NCBI GenBank assembly: GCA_017615355.1
Contig: JAGAAJ010000117.1
Location: 1 to 33,908 of the forward strand
DNA length: 33,908 nt
Source of the DNA: Prevotella sp.
GTDB taxonomy: Bacteria; Bacteroidota; Bacteroidia; Bacteroidales; Bacteroidaceae
Direction of reading: 5' to 3'
Shown one piece after another: positions 9,205 to 18,253 of this stretch. The translations under genes were made by a program, and so were the position numbers. The notes beneath the pieces were generated by a model, which was not told where the DNA came from, ran no database searches, and worked only from the letters and a program-made list of their open reading frames with translations. The stretch's first letter is position 1. The number at the start of each line of letters is the position of its first letter.

Positions 9205-9263
9205 CTTCAAAAGGCCCTGAAACGTGGAGAAAGCTTAAAAAAATGATGAAAAAAGGCCGAAAA

Positions 9264-9295
9264 TTTTTCTCTGTGTAAAAAAATCACTATATTTG
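9264..9295 (+). promoter_or_regulatory. Probable promoter of secDF
   Basis: TATATTTG at 9288-9295 matches the -7 element. A T-run at 9264-9267 (TTTT, three of four matches to TTTG) sits 20 bp upstream. The leader to the secDF ATG is about 46 nt and AT-rich. Confidence 0.65.
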
Positions 9296-9341
9296 CAGGT
9301 CAAATTGCGCATATATAGCAACAAATATTATAAAAATCAAA

Positions 9342-12300
9342 ATGCAAAACAAAGGAATTGTAAAGTTTATTGCAGTCGCGCTCGTGCTCGTCTGCTGCTT
9401 TTATCTCTCCTTCTCGTTTGTGACTTCTCACTACGAGAACAAGATTGAGCAGATGCGTGCTGAGCAGGGCGATGCAGCTGCAAGTCGCTATCAGGACTCC
9501 TTAGAGATCACCAAAGTTTGGCTGTGGTCGTGGAACCTGAAAGAGTGTCGTGAGATGGAAATGGGACTTGGCCTTGACCTGAAAGGCGGTCTGAATGCTA
9601 TCCTGGAAGTGTCGGTGCCTGACATCATCGACATGTTGGCAGCCAGCCACAATCAGGACAGCGACTATCGCAAAGTCTTTGAGGCCACTTCCAAGCAGGT
9701 GCAGGAGAAAGGCGAAGGTGATTTCGTGGACATCTTCTGCGATATGTGGGAGAGTCAGTATCCCAACCGCAAGCTGCGTGAGATTTTCGCTACGTCGCAG
9801 CTGCGCGACAAGGTGACCAGCCAGTCGGAGAACAAAGAGGTGCGCCAGGTCCTTCATGACGAGGTGACCTCCGCCATCGACAATGCTGAGAACGTGGTGC
9901 GCAACCGTATTGACAAGTTCGGTGTGGTGCAGCCCAACATCCAGCGTCTGGAAGGCCAGTCACGCATCATGGTGGAACTGCCTGGTGTGAAGGATGAGTC
10001 CCGTTATCTGAAGATGCTCGCCAGCAGCGCCAACCTGGAGTTCTGGGAGACCTACAGCGCCGCTGAAGTCACTGGCTATATCCAGCAGATGATGACCGAA
10101 TATGCCGCTATGATGGAGCACGGAGTTCAGGCCGAGACGACTGACACCGCCAACGTGGCTGTCGCTGATTCGCTGAGCCAGGCTGATGCCGACTCCACCA
10201 ATGTGGCAGCTGCTGCAAACAATGCCGACGCTTCTGACCTCACCGCTCGCTTAGGCGGTCAGCAGCAGACCAGCGGTGGCTATCAGCTGCCCAGAATCGG
10301 CTTTGCTCAGGGCAATGCACTGGTGGCTCATGTCTACAAGACCGATACCGCTGCCATCAATGATATCATCAAATCTGACATGGGTCAGCGCATCCAGCGT
10401 GAGAACAACTTCAAGCTGCTCTGGAGTGCTAAGGCTGAACCCGACCTTACCGAGGTACAGACTGGCGAGGTGTTTGGCCTGTATGCCATCAAGGTGACCG
10501 ATCCCATGGGCCGTCCTGCCTTGGAAGGCAATGTCATCGTCAGCGCTAAGGATGAGTTTGACCAGCTGGGCAAGCCCGTCGTCACCATGCAGATGGACAG
10601 CAAGGGTACGGCTGAGTGGGCACGCCTCACGCGCGAGAACATTAATAAGAGTATAGCCATCGTGCTGGATAACGAGGTGTATAGCGCACCTAACGTGAAC
10701 AGCGAGATCGACGGCGGTAACTCACAGATCTCCGGTCATTTCACCATTGAGGAGACCAAGGACCTGGCCAATACGCTGAACTCAGGTAAGATGCCGGCTC
10801 CGATGCGTATCCTGTCACACCAGATGGTAGGTCCGTCACTCGGTGCCAAGTCCATCCAGCAGGGTATCATCTCGTTCATCGTGGCATTCATCCTGCTGAT
10901 GTGCGTGATGGTGCTGCTCTACAACTTCATTCCTGGTATGCTGGCCAACATGGCCCTGCTACTCAACCTGTTCTTCACGCTGGGTATTCTGGCGTCGTTC
11001 CAGGCAGCACTGACGATGCCTGGTATCGCAGGTATCGTGCTTACGCTGGGTACGGCTGTGGATGCCAACGTGCTGATCTATGAGCGTATCAAGGAAGAGA
11101 TGCGTAAGGGCCTGCACATCCGTGAGGCTGTGAACGCAGGTTACTCGAATGCCTTCTCGGCAATCTTCGACTCCAACCTGACGTCATTGATCACCGGTGT
11201 CATCCTCTACATCTTCGGTACAGGTCCCATCCGCGGCTTCGCTACGACGCTGATCATCGGTATCTGCATATCGTTCTTCACCGCAGTATTCATGACTCGT
11301 CTCATCTACGACCGTCAGATGCGTAAGGACAAGTGGCAGAACCTCACCTTCAACACTCCGTTCTCGAAGAACCTGATGCAGAACACCAAGTTCAACATCA
11401 TGGGACAGTTCAAGAAGTCGTATGCCATCTGGGCCATCGCCGCTGTGCTGTTCTGCGTGAGCTTCGGTGTACGTGGCCTGAGCCGCAGCATCGACTTCAC
11501 GGGTGGCCGCAACTTTGTGGTGGTACTCGAGAAGGACGTGCCTGTCGAGGATGTGCGTAAGGTGCTCGAGGGTGCCTTCATCAACACTACCGGCAGCAAC
11601 GAGGGCAAGCAGGCCAACACCAGCGTCATCTCGCTGGAGGGCAAGAGCACCGTGCGTATCTCTACCAACTGGAACTACGAGGACAACAGCCCTGTCATCG
11701 ACGAGCAGGCTAAGGACATCCTCTACGAGAAACTGAAGGGCGCCGGCCTCATCACCAAGGCTACTGCCGATCAGTTCAAGGCTCCTGCCGCCAACGGCGT
11801 GGAGAAGGACAGCGAGATTGGTCGCATCGAGAGCGACATGAAGGTGGGTCCGTCAATCGCTAAGACGATTACCCGTGCCGCCTTCATCAGCGTGCTGCTC
11901 GCCCTGATCGCCATCTTCCTCTACATCCTGCTGCGCTTCCGCAACGTGGCCTTCTCCGTGGGCTCTATCGTCGCTCTGTTCTTCGACGCCCTCATCGTCA
12001 TCGGCTTCTTCTCCGTACTCTGGGGATGGGTGCCCATGTCGCTCGAGGTCGACCAGACGTTCATCGGCGCTATCCTGACGGTGATCGGTTACTCCATCAA
12101 CGATAAGGTGGTGGTGTTCGACCGTATCCGTGAGAATCTCGGCCTCTATCCGAAGCACGACAAGAAGCAGCTCTTCAACGACTCTATCAACCAGACCCTG
12201 GCACGTACCATCAATACGTCAGTGACGACGCTCATCGTGCTGCTCACCATCTTCGTACTTGGTGGCGACAGCATCCGTCCGTTCTCCTTCGCCATGATCC

Positions 12301-12413
12301 TGGGTGTCATCTTCGGCACACTGTCGTCTATCTTCATCGCTGCACCTACTGCTTACCTCATCCTGAACCGTAAGAGTAACAAGCAGCAGAAGAAAGAAGA
12401 GGCTGCAAAGTAA
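9342..12413 (+). CDS. secDF: Fused protein translocase subunit SecD/SecF
   Basis: 1023 residues, the usual fused form in Bacteroidetes. SecDF uses the proton gradient to help pull secreted proteins across the inner membrane after SecYEG. An N-terminal membrane helix (about 7-27) is followed by the SecD signature LGLDLKGGLNAILEV, a large periplasmic region with an Ala/Asp-rich loop (about 260-310), and the SecD membrane block (about 500-660) containing TLGTAVDANVLIYERIKEE. The SecF half begins near residue 687, with RSIDFTGGRNFVVVLE, and ends with its own membrane block containing TVIGYSINDKVVVFDRIREN. The last residues are Lys-rich. It is flanked by its own promoter and a strong terminator, so it is an independent housekeeping unit sitting between two pectin-related genes. 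Confidence 0.98.
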   Translation: MQNKGIVKFIAVALVLVCCFYLSFSFVTSHYENKIEQMRAEQGDAAASRYQDSLEITKVWLWSWNLKECREMEMGLGLDLKGGLNAILEVSVPDIIDMLAASHNQDSDYRKVFEATSKQVQEKGEGDFVDIFCDMWESQYPNRKLREIFATSQLRDKVTSQSENKEVRQVLHDEVTSAIDNAENVVRNRIDKFGVVQPNIQRLEGQSRIMVELPGVKDESRYLKMLASSANLEFWETYSAAEVTGYIQQMMTEYAAMMEHGVQAETTDTANVAVADSLSQADADSTNVAAAANNADASDLTARLGGQQQTSGGYQLPRIGFAQGNALVAHVYKTDTAAINDIIKSDMGQRIQRENNFKLLWSAKAEPDLTEVQTGEVFGLYAIKVTDPMGRPALEGNVIVSAKDEFDQLGKPVVTMQMDSKGTAEWARLTRENINKSIAIVLDNEVYSAPNVNSEIDGGNSQISGHFTIEETKDLANTLNSGKMPAPMRILSHQMVGPSLGAKSIQQGIISFIVAFILLMCVMVLLYNFIPGMLANMALLLNLFFTLGILASFQAALTMPGIAGIVLTLGTAVDANVLIYERIKEEMRKGLHIREAVNAGYSNAFSAIFDSNLTSLITGVILYIFGTGPIRGFATTLIIGICISFFTAVFMTRLIYDRQMRKDKWQNLTFNTPFSKNLMQNTKFNIMGQFKKSYAIWAIAAVLFCVSFGVRGLSRSIDFTGGRNFVVVLEKDVPVEDVRKVLEGAFINTTGSNEGKQANTSVISLEGKSTVRISTNWNYEDNSPVIDEQAKDILYEKLKGAGLITKATADQFKAPAANGVEKDSEIGRIESDMKVGPSIAKTITRAAFISVLLALIAIFLYILLRFRNVAFSVGSIVALFFDALIVIGFFSVLWGWVPMSLEVDQTFIGAILTVIGYSINDKVVVFDRIRENLGLYPKHDKKQLFNDSINQTLARTINTSVTTLIVLLTIFVLGGDSIRPFSFAMILGVIFGTLSSIFIAAPTAYLILNRKSNKQQKKEEAAK

Positions 12414-12450
12414 GGACGCTTCACGCAGTCAACTGCAACCTTAGAAAAGC

Positions 12451-12490
12451 AAGCCCCGGCCGCGCGCCAACTACGCGGGTCGGGGCTTTT
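12451..12490 (+). terminator. Strong terminator after secDF
   Basis: AAGCCCCGGCC (12451-12461) pairs with GGTCGGGGCTT (12478-12488), with one G-T pair, followed by T residues. It ends 15 bp before the CE8 start, so the CE8 gene has almost no leader of its own. Read-through or a promoter inside the hairpin region would be needed to express it. Confidence 0.85.
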
Positions 12491-12504
12491 CTATCATCCA
12501 TTCT

Positions 12505-13569
12505 ATGAGAAAACTACTATCTACTGTCCTGCTCTGTTGTTTGCTGGCCGTTCCCGTTTCCTTGAGCGCCCGCAAGCGATATATCATGGTCAAGCCAGGC
12601 GATGCGCAGAGCCTTTTGGAGGCCATCAGCAAGTCGAGCGTGATGAATGCCGATTCGATGTCGGAGCGGCTCTTCATCCTCATACCCGACGGCTTCTACG
12701 ACCTCGGCGAGACGGTGCTCACAACCATCTGGGGACATAATGTGGCATTGATAGGACAGAGCATGGAGGGCACCATCATCCGCAACTGCCCGCCCGTGGA
12801 GAAAGAGGGCATTGGCACAACGGCGGTGTTTCTCAATCGCGGCGTCAACACCTATGTGCAGGACCTGACTCTGCGGAACGACCTCGACTACTATCACTCC
12901 GGAGCTGCCGGCCGCGCCGTCTGCTGGCAGGATAAGGGCAACCGCGTCGTCTTCAAGCGCGTACGCATGTTGTCCTATCAGGACACCTATTACAGCCACA
13001 GCGAGGAGTGCCAGCATTATTTCGAGGACTCCGAGATACACGGCACCGTCGACTTCATCTGCGGCGCAGGCGATGTGTACTTCAACCGTTGCCTCATTGT
13101 CACTGAGAAACGTGAGGCCAACGGGCATGGCCGCAATGTCATCGTGGCCCCTCGCACATCGACCACCAACTGGGGCTATGTCTTCCGCGACTGTACCATC
13201 CGCAACGACGTCTCCACCTTCCACTATGCCCGCGGATGGCACACCCATCCCCGTTGCACATGGATCAACACCATTCTGGAGTCGCCCGAGAAGCTCGAGC
13301 CCGAGCGCTTCGACCCGCAGAGTATCCGCTCCGAGGAGTGTGAGTTTGGCGAATACGGCACCGTTGACCTGCAGGGACACGCCCTCACCCCTGACTCGAA
13401 TGTCATCACCCTTCATGGCAAGGAGGGCATTCGCACCGTGCAGACAACCCTCTCGGCCGATTCTGCCGCCCGCTTCACCCTGCGCAACGTCTTCCCCGAC
13501 TGGCAGCCCGATCAGGTGGTACGCCGCCTGGAGAAACAGAGCCTCCGCCTGGCTCGCAAGCACTTCTGA
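12505..13569 (+). CDS. Pectinesterase-like carbohydrate esterase, family 8
   Basis: 354 residues with a Sec signal peptide (about 1-22). CE8 enzymes remove methyl esters from homogalacturonan, preparing it for GH28 or lyase attack. Family signatures are visible: LSYQDTYYSH (D160, general acid position), GTVDFICGAGDVYFNRC (D183, nucleophile position) and ARGWHTHPRCTWINT (R243, W245), which stands where classical enzymes have LGRPW. The protein is a beta-helix and diverged from plant and Erwinia forms, so pectin as substrate is likely but not proven. It starts 15 bp after the secDF terminator, and I see no clear -7 element before it. It is followed by two hairpins. Confidence 0.88.
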   Translation: MRKLLSTVLLCCLLAVPVSLSARKRYIMVKPGDAQSLLEAISKSSVMNADSMSERLFILIPDGFYDLGETVLTTIWGHNVALIGQSMEGTIIRNCPPVEKEGIGTTAVFLNRGVNTYVQDLTLRNDLDYYHSGAAGRAVCWQDKGNRVVFKRVRMLSYQDTYYSHSEECQHYFEDSEIHGTVDFICGAGDVYFNRCLIVTEKREANGHGRNVIVAPRTSTTNWGYVFRDCTIRNDVSTFHYARGWHTHPRCTWINTILESPEKLEPERFDPQSIRSEECEFGEYGTVDLQGHALTPDSNVITLHGKEGIRTVQTTLSADSAARFTLRNVFPDWQPDQVVRRLEKQSLRLARKHF

Positions 13570-13614
13570 TTGAGCAAGGCTGCGAAGTAACAACATTTCG
13601 TTTCCCTCATACAG

Positions 13615-13646
13615 CGCTGGTTTTCATCCGAAAGCCAGCGTTTTTT
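13615..13646 (+). terminator. Terminator after CE8 gene
   Basis: CGCTGG plus TTTT (13615-13624) pairs with AAAG plus CCAGCG (13631-13640), followed by six T residues. It terminates plus-strand transcription from the CE8 gene. Confidence 0.85.
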
Positions 13647-13660
13647 CTTCGTGTCATCAA

Positions 13661-13687
13661 AAAAGCCCCCTTTTTGAGGGGGCTTTT
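13661..13687. terminator. Bidirectional terminator between CE8 and murF
   Basis: AAAAGCCCCC (13661-13670) pairs perfectly with GGGGGCTTTT (13678-13687) around a 7-nt loop. A/T runs on both sides let it work in both directions. It lies 8 bp from the murF stop and so ends the minus-strand operon. Confidence 0.85.
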
Positions 13688-13694
13688 CGTATGA

Positions 13695-15110
13695 TCAGAG
13701 GAACTCGGGCAGCTGGTAGAGCTTGTTGCCGTTGGAACCCTTGATGAGGATGAGCTTGCCTGTGGGACGATGGGCCTGCAGATGGGCTTTTACATCTTCC
13801 ACGTCGTGGAAGTGATGAGTGGTGAGAGGGGAGGTGTGAGGCGTGAGACCGCTGAACTCTTCTCCCACGAGCCATACTTCCTCGATGCCGCTATCGGCCA
13901 GGAGGTCGAGGATGTGCTGGTGCTCCTCGCGGCTGACGTCGCCCAGCTCGCGCATCTCGCCGAGGATGGCCATCTTGGCCTCGCCCTCAAGGGTGGGCAT
14001 GAGGCGGAAATTGTCGATGGCGGCGGCCATGCTGGAGGGGTTGGCGTTGTAGGCATCGACGATGAGGCGGTTGTGCTCTGTCTGCACCAGCTGCGAGCGG
14101 CTGTTGGTGGGCACGTAGTTTTCCAAAGCATGACAGATGGCCTTGCGGTCGACGCCGAAGTTGATGCCCACGGCGATGGCGGCCAGGAGGTTGTCGATGT
14201 TGTAGGCGCCGATGAGGTGGGTGCGCACCTTGTGCCATTTCTGCGAGGCTCCTGTCTCTTCGAGTTCCATGAGGGGCTTGCGCCAGCGGAAGGTGAGCTC
14301 CGGGTCGCAGCTCACCACCTCGCCCGAGATGCACATGTACTGCTTCTCAGGGTCGGTGCTGTAGGGGGTGAGGAAGATATCGTCGTCGTCGCCGATGAGG
14401 TCGAGGAGGATGTCGTTGTCGGCATTGATGAAGATGGGGCCCTGGGTGTTGGCCTTCAGATAGTCGTAGAGCTCGCCCTTGGTCTTGATGACGCCCTCGA
14501 AGGAGCCGAAGCCCTGCAGGTGGGCACGGCCTACGTTGGTGATGAGTCCGCAGGTGGGCTCGGCCGTCTCCACGAGTGTCTTGATGTCGCCCGGATGGCT
14601 GGCACCCATCTCGATGATGGCTATCTCATGCTCTTTGTTGAGTCGCAGCAGGGTCTTGGGCACACCCACGTCATTGTTGAAGTTGCCCTCGGTGGCCAGC
14701 ACGTTGTATTTCTCTGAGAGCACGGCCTTGATGAGCTCCTTCGTGGTGGTCTTGCCGTTGGTGCCCGTGATAGCGATGACGGGGATATCGAACTGGCGGC
14801 GATGCTCGCGAGCGATGTCCTTGAGGGCCTGAAGGCAGGAGTCGACAACGATAAACCCCCTCTCACTCCCCCCGGAGGGGGGAAGATTGTCAAGGGTGTA
14901 AACGGGGTATTGTTTTCCCCCTTCGGGGGAATTAAGGGGGGGCTCATCCACGATGGCGTAGGCGCAACCTTTTTCAAGGGCCTGGAGGGCGAAGCGGTTG
15001 CCGTTGAAGTTGTCACCCTTCAGGGCGATGAAGATGCTGCCTTCGGGGCAGTCGCGGCTGTCGGTGGTGATGCAGGGATGCTGTTGGTAGAGGTCGTAGA
15101 GGTTATTCAT
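13695..15110 (-). CDS. murF: UDP-N-acetylmuramoyl-tripeptide--D-alanyl-D-alanine ligase
   Basis: 471 residues. Adds D-Ala-D-Ala to the UDP-MurNAc tripeptide, the last cytoplasmic step of peptidoglycan precursor synthesis, using ATP. The N-terminal domain shows TTDSRDCPEGSIFIALKG (UDP binding), the P-loop is GTNGKTTT (about 116-123), followed by EMGASHPGDI and NVGRAHLQGFGS, and DAYNANPSSM lies in the C-terminal domain. Two oddities stand out. Residues about 58-86 are a low-complexity insertion encoded by a double hairpin element between VDEP and VVDSCLQ. Near the C-terminus, LTPHTSPLTTHHF is encoded by degenerate heptamers. Both keep the frame open. One base separates the start from the lptD stop, so the two genes are coupled. 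Confidence 0.96.
   Translation of the reverse strand: MNNLYDLYQQHPCITTDSRDCPEGSIFIALKGDNFNGNRFALQALEKGCAYAIVDEPPLNSPEGGKQYPVYTLDNLPPSGGSERGFIVVDSCLQALKDIAREHRRQFDIPVIAITGTNGKTTTKELIKAVLSEKYNVLATEGNFNNDVGVPKTLLRLNKEHEIAIIEMGASHPGDIKTLVETAEPTCGLITNVGRAHLQGFGSFEGVIKTKGELYDYLKANTQGPIFINADNDILLDLIGDDDDIFLTPYSTDPEKQYMCISGEVVSCDPELTFRWRKPLMELEETGASQKWHKVRTHLIGAYNIDNLLAAIAVGINFGVDRKAICHALENYVPTNSRSQLVQTEHNRLIVDAYNANPSSMAAAIDNFRLMPTLEGEAKMAILGEMRELGDVSREEHQHILDLLADSGIEEVWLVGEEFSGLTPHTSPLTTHHFHDVEDVKAHLQAHRPTGKLILIKGSNGNKLYQLPEFL
13811..13845. repeat. Degenerate heptamer tract inside murF
   Basis: Five units in exact 7-bp phase: AGTGATG, AGTGGTG, AGAGGGG, AGGTGTG and AGGCGTG. Read on the coding strand these are CACNNCT-type units, the same family as the tract at 4816. 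They encode a linker near the MurF C-terminus. Confidence 0.65.
14855..14946. repeat. Compound C/G-rich palindromic element inside murF
   Basis: It contains two hairpins: TCCCCCC/GGGGGGA (14867-14873 with 14877-14883, loop GGA) and TTCCCCC/GGGGGAA (14915-14921 with 14925-14931, loop TTC). C-runs lie at the left edge (14856-14860) and G-runs at the right edge (14936-14942). The element is read through in frame by murF. Confidence 0.75.
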
Positions 15111-15111
15111 A

Positions 15112-18100
15112 TTAATACCATTGTACGGAGTTGGAGTAGCTGGAGCGCTTGTCGTATTTCAGGGCGTCGGTCAGGGTGGAGGCGTTGCATCGGAAGCTGA
15201 AGTTATAGCTGGTGTAGGGTGCCAGCACGACTGAGCACGACATGTTGAAGCAATGCAGGTCGCGGCTGAGCGAGGCGGTGGTCATCGAGATTTTCTTGTA
15301 GTCGAAATCGTAGCCCGACGAGAAGCTGATGTTCCAGCCGTCGCTGATGCGAATGTTGCCGCTGATGTTGAGGTTTTGCGTGAACTTGTAGGGATAGCGC
15401 ATCGTGTTGTAGTTGAAGCGCTTCACATTATTATCCTCGCGCATACTGATGCCGTAGCCGAAGCTGAGGCTCCAGGGCAGCGAGAAGGCCATGTATCCGT
15501 CCTCGTCGGTCTCGGCCTTGCCTGCTTTCTCGCGCTTGGCTCCATGCTTGCCTTTCTCCAGGTCGCGGTCGACGTTGGTCTCCACCTCGTTGTCGTCCTC
15601 GTCGTAATCATCGTCATCGTCGTCATTGCGTCGGCGGTCTTTCTTCTTGTCCTTGTCGTCGCGCTCGCCCTTCAGCCAGCGGATGAGCTTTGCTATCTTG
15701 TCGTCGCTGATGGTATAGCTGAGGTTCTGCGACATACCCTGGAAACGTCCTATCTTGCCCATTCCCCAGTAGGTCTGCGTCTCGCTCAACCGAGGCGTGG
15801 CCCCTACGGAGTCGGCTTCGTAGACATAGCTGGCGAAGACGGCGTTGAGATTGAAGGTGTAGCTCTTCGTCAGCTTCAGGCGGATGCGTGTGTTGAGGTC
15901 GCTCCAGGGACGTGTCTTTGCCGCCATGTTGTAGGACATCGAGGCACCCAGCTCGTCGATGATGCTCACCTTCTTGAAACCTGAGATGGTGTCCTCGTCG
16001 CTCTTGATGCGCATCTCGATATTGTTCGACATGTCGAAGGAGATGCTGCCCGTCTTGCCCTTGCCCGGTACGCCGTAGAGGGAGCCTGAGTAGGGCGAGT
16101 ATTCCACCAGCGTGACGTTGCCCTCGGCATCGGTCTTCTGGTAGGTCTCGTAGTAGCCGTAGCGCTTGGCGCTGAAGTCGGGCGAATAGCTGAAGCTGAG
16201 CGAGGGCGTGAAGACGTGGCGGATGCGGTCGATCTTGTCGCCGAAGAGCTTGCGCGAGGGGATGTAGGAGCCGTAGAGCTTGGTGCTGGCCGACACGGAC
16301 ATGCTCCAGTTATAGACGTTGTAGAAGCCGTAGACGGTATCGTTCACCTCCTTGCTGGCCACGTCGTCCCACGACTTCATGATCTTGTTGGTGTAGGTGC
16401 GGTCGGTGAAGTTGATCGACGGGTTGATGTTGATGTAGTTGAGGAGGGAGAAGTTGCCGCTGATGGGGATGCTGTGCTGCATGCCGTTGCGCCAGTCCTT
16501 GATGATGTTGGAGTGCATCAGCTTGTCCTCCTTCGTAGAGATGGAGTTGGAGAAATGGCCGGTGTAGCTCATCGAGATCTTCTCATACCAGCGCTCCTTG
16601 CCTGCCATCTTCTTGCGCTTGAAGGGGTAGAATCGTGAGATGCTGATGTTCAGGTCGGGCATCGTCATCGCGATGGTGGAGTCCTTCATGTTCTGGTTGA
16701 GGTTCATCGTCGTGCTCAGCGACATGCCGATGCTCGAGAAGTTCGTGCTGTAGCTGACGGAAGAGGTACGCGTCGACTGCGTCATCGTCTGCGGGTTGTA
16801 CATCGACGTGAGGTTGTTCTTCTCATAGCTGCTGGTGGCGAAGTTCACCGATGCGGAGAGGTTGCTGAAGGGGTTGGCCTTCGGGTCCTGACGGTGGCTC
16901 CATTGTATCTTGAAGCTCGTGGTCTTGGCATAGTCGGGCATGTTCTTCTCGCCTGTCACCGAGTTCTGGTAGCTGGCAAAGACCGAGCCGCTGTAGCGGT
17001 AGCGCTTGCGGTAGTTGCTGGCGGTGCTGATGCCCCACGAGCCTTTGGTGTAGATCTCGCCGATGAGCTTCAGGTCCATCTTGTCGCTGATGGCGAAATA
17101 GTAGCCGCCGTCGCGCAAGTAGAAGCCGCGTGACGTCTCGTCGCCGTAGGTGGGCATAATGAAGCCCGAGGAATAGGTCTTGGTGAAGGGGAAGAAACCG
17201 TAGGGAATGGCCAGCGGGATGGGCACGTCGCATACCACGAGGTAGGATGGGCCGAAGACCACATCCTTGCCGGGACGCACCTTTGCACGGCTCATGGCGA
17301 TGTAGAAGTCGGGATGCGGGTCGTCGCAGGTGGTGTATTTGCCGTGACCCAGGAAGAGCTCGCCGTTGGCCCCGCGCTTGGCCACCTCAGCCGTCAGATA
17401 GCCGTCCTCCTGCTGGGTGTAGACCTGCTGGATAAGGCCCTTCTTCGTCTTGAAGTTGAAGGCCATCGTGTCGTTCTCGTAGGTGTCGCTGCCCATCTTG
17501 AAGACGGGAGTGCCGTACTTCTCGCCGATTGAGTCGACGGAGCCGGTGGCATGCACCAGCGACGAGTCGAGCACCATGTATATCTTGTCGCTCTGCAGGT
17601 CCATGTTGATGTACTCGACATGCGACGAGCCGTATAGCTGGGCCGTGCCTGTGGAGGCTTCGTAGATGATGGAGTCGTTGGCCGAGAACTTCACAGGGGC
17701 GTCGATGCCGTTCTTCTTCTGCTTGTTCAGCGAGTCGAGACGCAGCGAGTCGTCAATCACCTTGTTGTATTTGTAGATGGCTAGCTCCAGCGAGTCCATC
17801 AGGGTGGTGTCACGTTTCAGGGCAGCATGGGCAGGACGCGAAGGGTCAACTGGCAGGCTGTCGGGAAGGACGGGCTCGGCCTTTTCTTCCTTTTCCGAAG
17901 GGGCTTGAATCGAATCGGCTTTGAGGGAGTCGACGGGAGCGATGATGGAGTCGGCCTTCTCCTTGATGGCTTCCAAAGGAGCCTCTAATGAATCAGCTAA
18001 GGCCGCGATGGTATCGGCAAGGGCTTCTTCTATGGCCTTTATGGGAACTTCCGGCGTCGTGCTGTCAGAGGGCAGGACGATGGCGGTTTGCTTGGTCGAG

Positions 18101-18210
18101 GAGGGAACGGGCGTTGTCTTCGGCTTCTCTTTGATGAGCGACGAAGGCGTACAGGCCCACAGCAGAATGAAGGCCAGTACGAAGATAAAAGTGCCCGTTT
18201 TTTGTCTCAC
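15112..18210 (-). CDS. lptD: LptD/OstA-like outer-membrane LPS assembly protein (putative)
   Basis: 1032 residues. LptD inserts lipopolysaccharide into the outer leaflet of the outer membrane. The start is a GTG giving a hydrophobic signal ending LLWAC, a possible lipobox. A long Ala/Asp/Ser low-complexity region follows (about 35-165), then an OstA-like domain (about 170-300, beginning VKFSANDSIIYEASTGTAQLYG), then a large beta-barrel rich in alternating Tyr/Ser strands. DVPIPLAIPYGFFPF and SSGFIMPTYGDE match the Bacteroidetes LptD pattern. The chain ends NSVQWY, an aromatic C-terminus suitable for BAM recognition. A highly charged loop (about 845-900) contains six consecutive Asp. murF follows after one base. 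A -7 motif sits only 5 nt before the GTG, suggesting a very short or absent leader. Confidence 0.85.
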   Translation of the reverse strand: MRQKTGTFIFVLAFILLWACTPSSLIKEKPKTTPVPSSTKQTAIVLPSDSTTPEVPIKAIEEALADTIAALADSLEAPLEAIKEKADSIIAPVDSLKADSIQAPSEKEEKAEPVLPDSLPVDPSRPAHAALKRDTTLMDSLELAIYKYNKVIDDSLRLDSLNKQKKNGIDAPVKFSANDSIIYEASTGTAQLYGSSHVEYINMDLQSDKIYMVLDSSLVHATGSVDSIGEKYGTPVFKMGSDTYENDTMAFNFKTKKGLIQQVYTQQEDGYLTAEVAKRGANGELFLGHGKYTTCDDPHPDFYIAMSRAKVRPGKDVVFGPSYLVVCDVPIPLAIPYGFFPFTKTYSSGFIMPTYGDETSRGFYLRDGGYYFAISDKMDLKLIGEIYTKGSWGISTASNYRKRYRYSGSVFASYQNSVTGEKNMPDYAKTTSFKIQWSHRQDPKANPFSNLSASVNFATSSYEKNNLTSMYNPQTMTQSTRTSSVSYSTNFSSIGMSLSTTMNLNQNMKDSTIAMTMPDLNISISRFYPFKRKKMAGKERWYEKISMSYTGHFSNSISTKEDKLMHSNIIKDWRNGMQHSIPISGNFSLLNYININPSINFTDRTYTNKIMKSWDDVASKEVNDTVYGFYNVYNWSMSVSASTKLYGSYIPSRKLFGDKIDRIRHVFTPSLSFSYSPDFSAKRYGYYETYQKTDAEGNVTLVEYSPYSGSLYGVPGKGKTGSISFDMSNNIEMRIKSDEDTISGFKKVSIIDELGASMSYNMAAKTRPWSDLNTRIRLKLTKSYTFNLNAVFASYVYEADSVGATPRLSETQTYWGMGKIGRFQGMSQNLSYTISDDKIAKLIRWLKGERDDKDKKKDRRRNDDDDDDYDEDDNEVETNVDRDLEKGKHGAKREKAGKAETDEDGYMAFSLPWSLSFGYGISMREDNNVKRFNYNTMRYPYKFTQNLNISGNIRISDGWNISFSSGYDFDYKKISMTTASLSRDLHCFNMSCSVVLAPYTSYNFSFRCNASTLTDALKYDKRSSYSNSVQWY

Positions 18211-18215
18211 GGCTG

Positions 18216-18223
18216 CAAAATTA
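18216..18223 (-). promoter_or_regulatory. Putative -7 element just before lptD
   Basis: The minus strand reads TAATTTTG followed by CAGCC and the GTG start. No TTTG was seen at the right distance upstream. If used, transcription would begin at or next to the start codon. Confidence 0.45.
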
Positions 18224-18253
18224 CATAATTTCTTGGGGAGTAGGGGAGTGAAT

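Noticed and set aside
12517-13596. Long open frame (359 codons) antisense to the CE8 gene
   Set aside because: It mirrors the codon pattern of the CE8 gene in GC-rich DNA and shows no domain or signal; the sense gene has clear CE8 motifs.
14855-14946. Transcription terminator inside murF
   Set aside because: The hairpins are strong but lie in the middle of a conserved, complete coding frame and lack long T-runs, so a read-through palindromic insert fits better.
13695-15110. murF as a pseudogene because of its inserts
   Set aside because: The frame is open throughout and the ATP, substrate and C-terminal motifs are all present; the insert falls in a linker.
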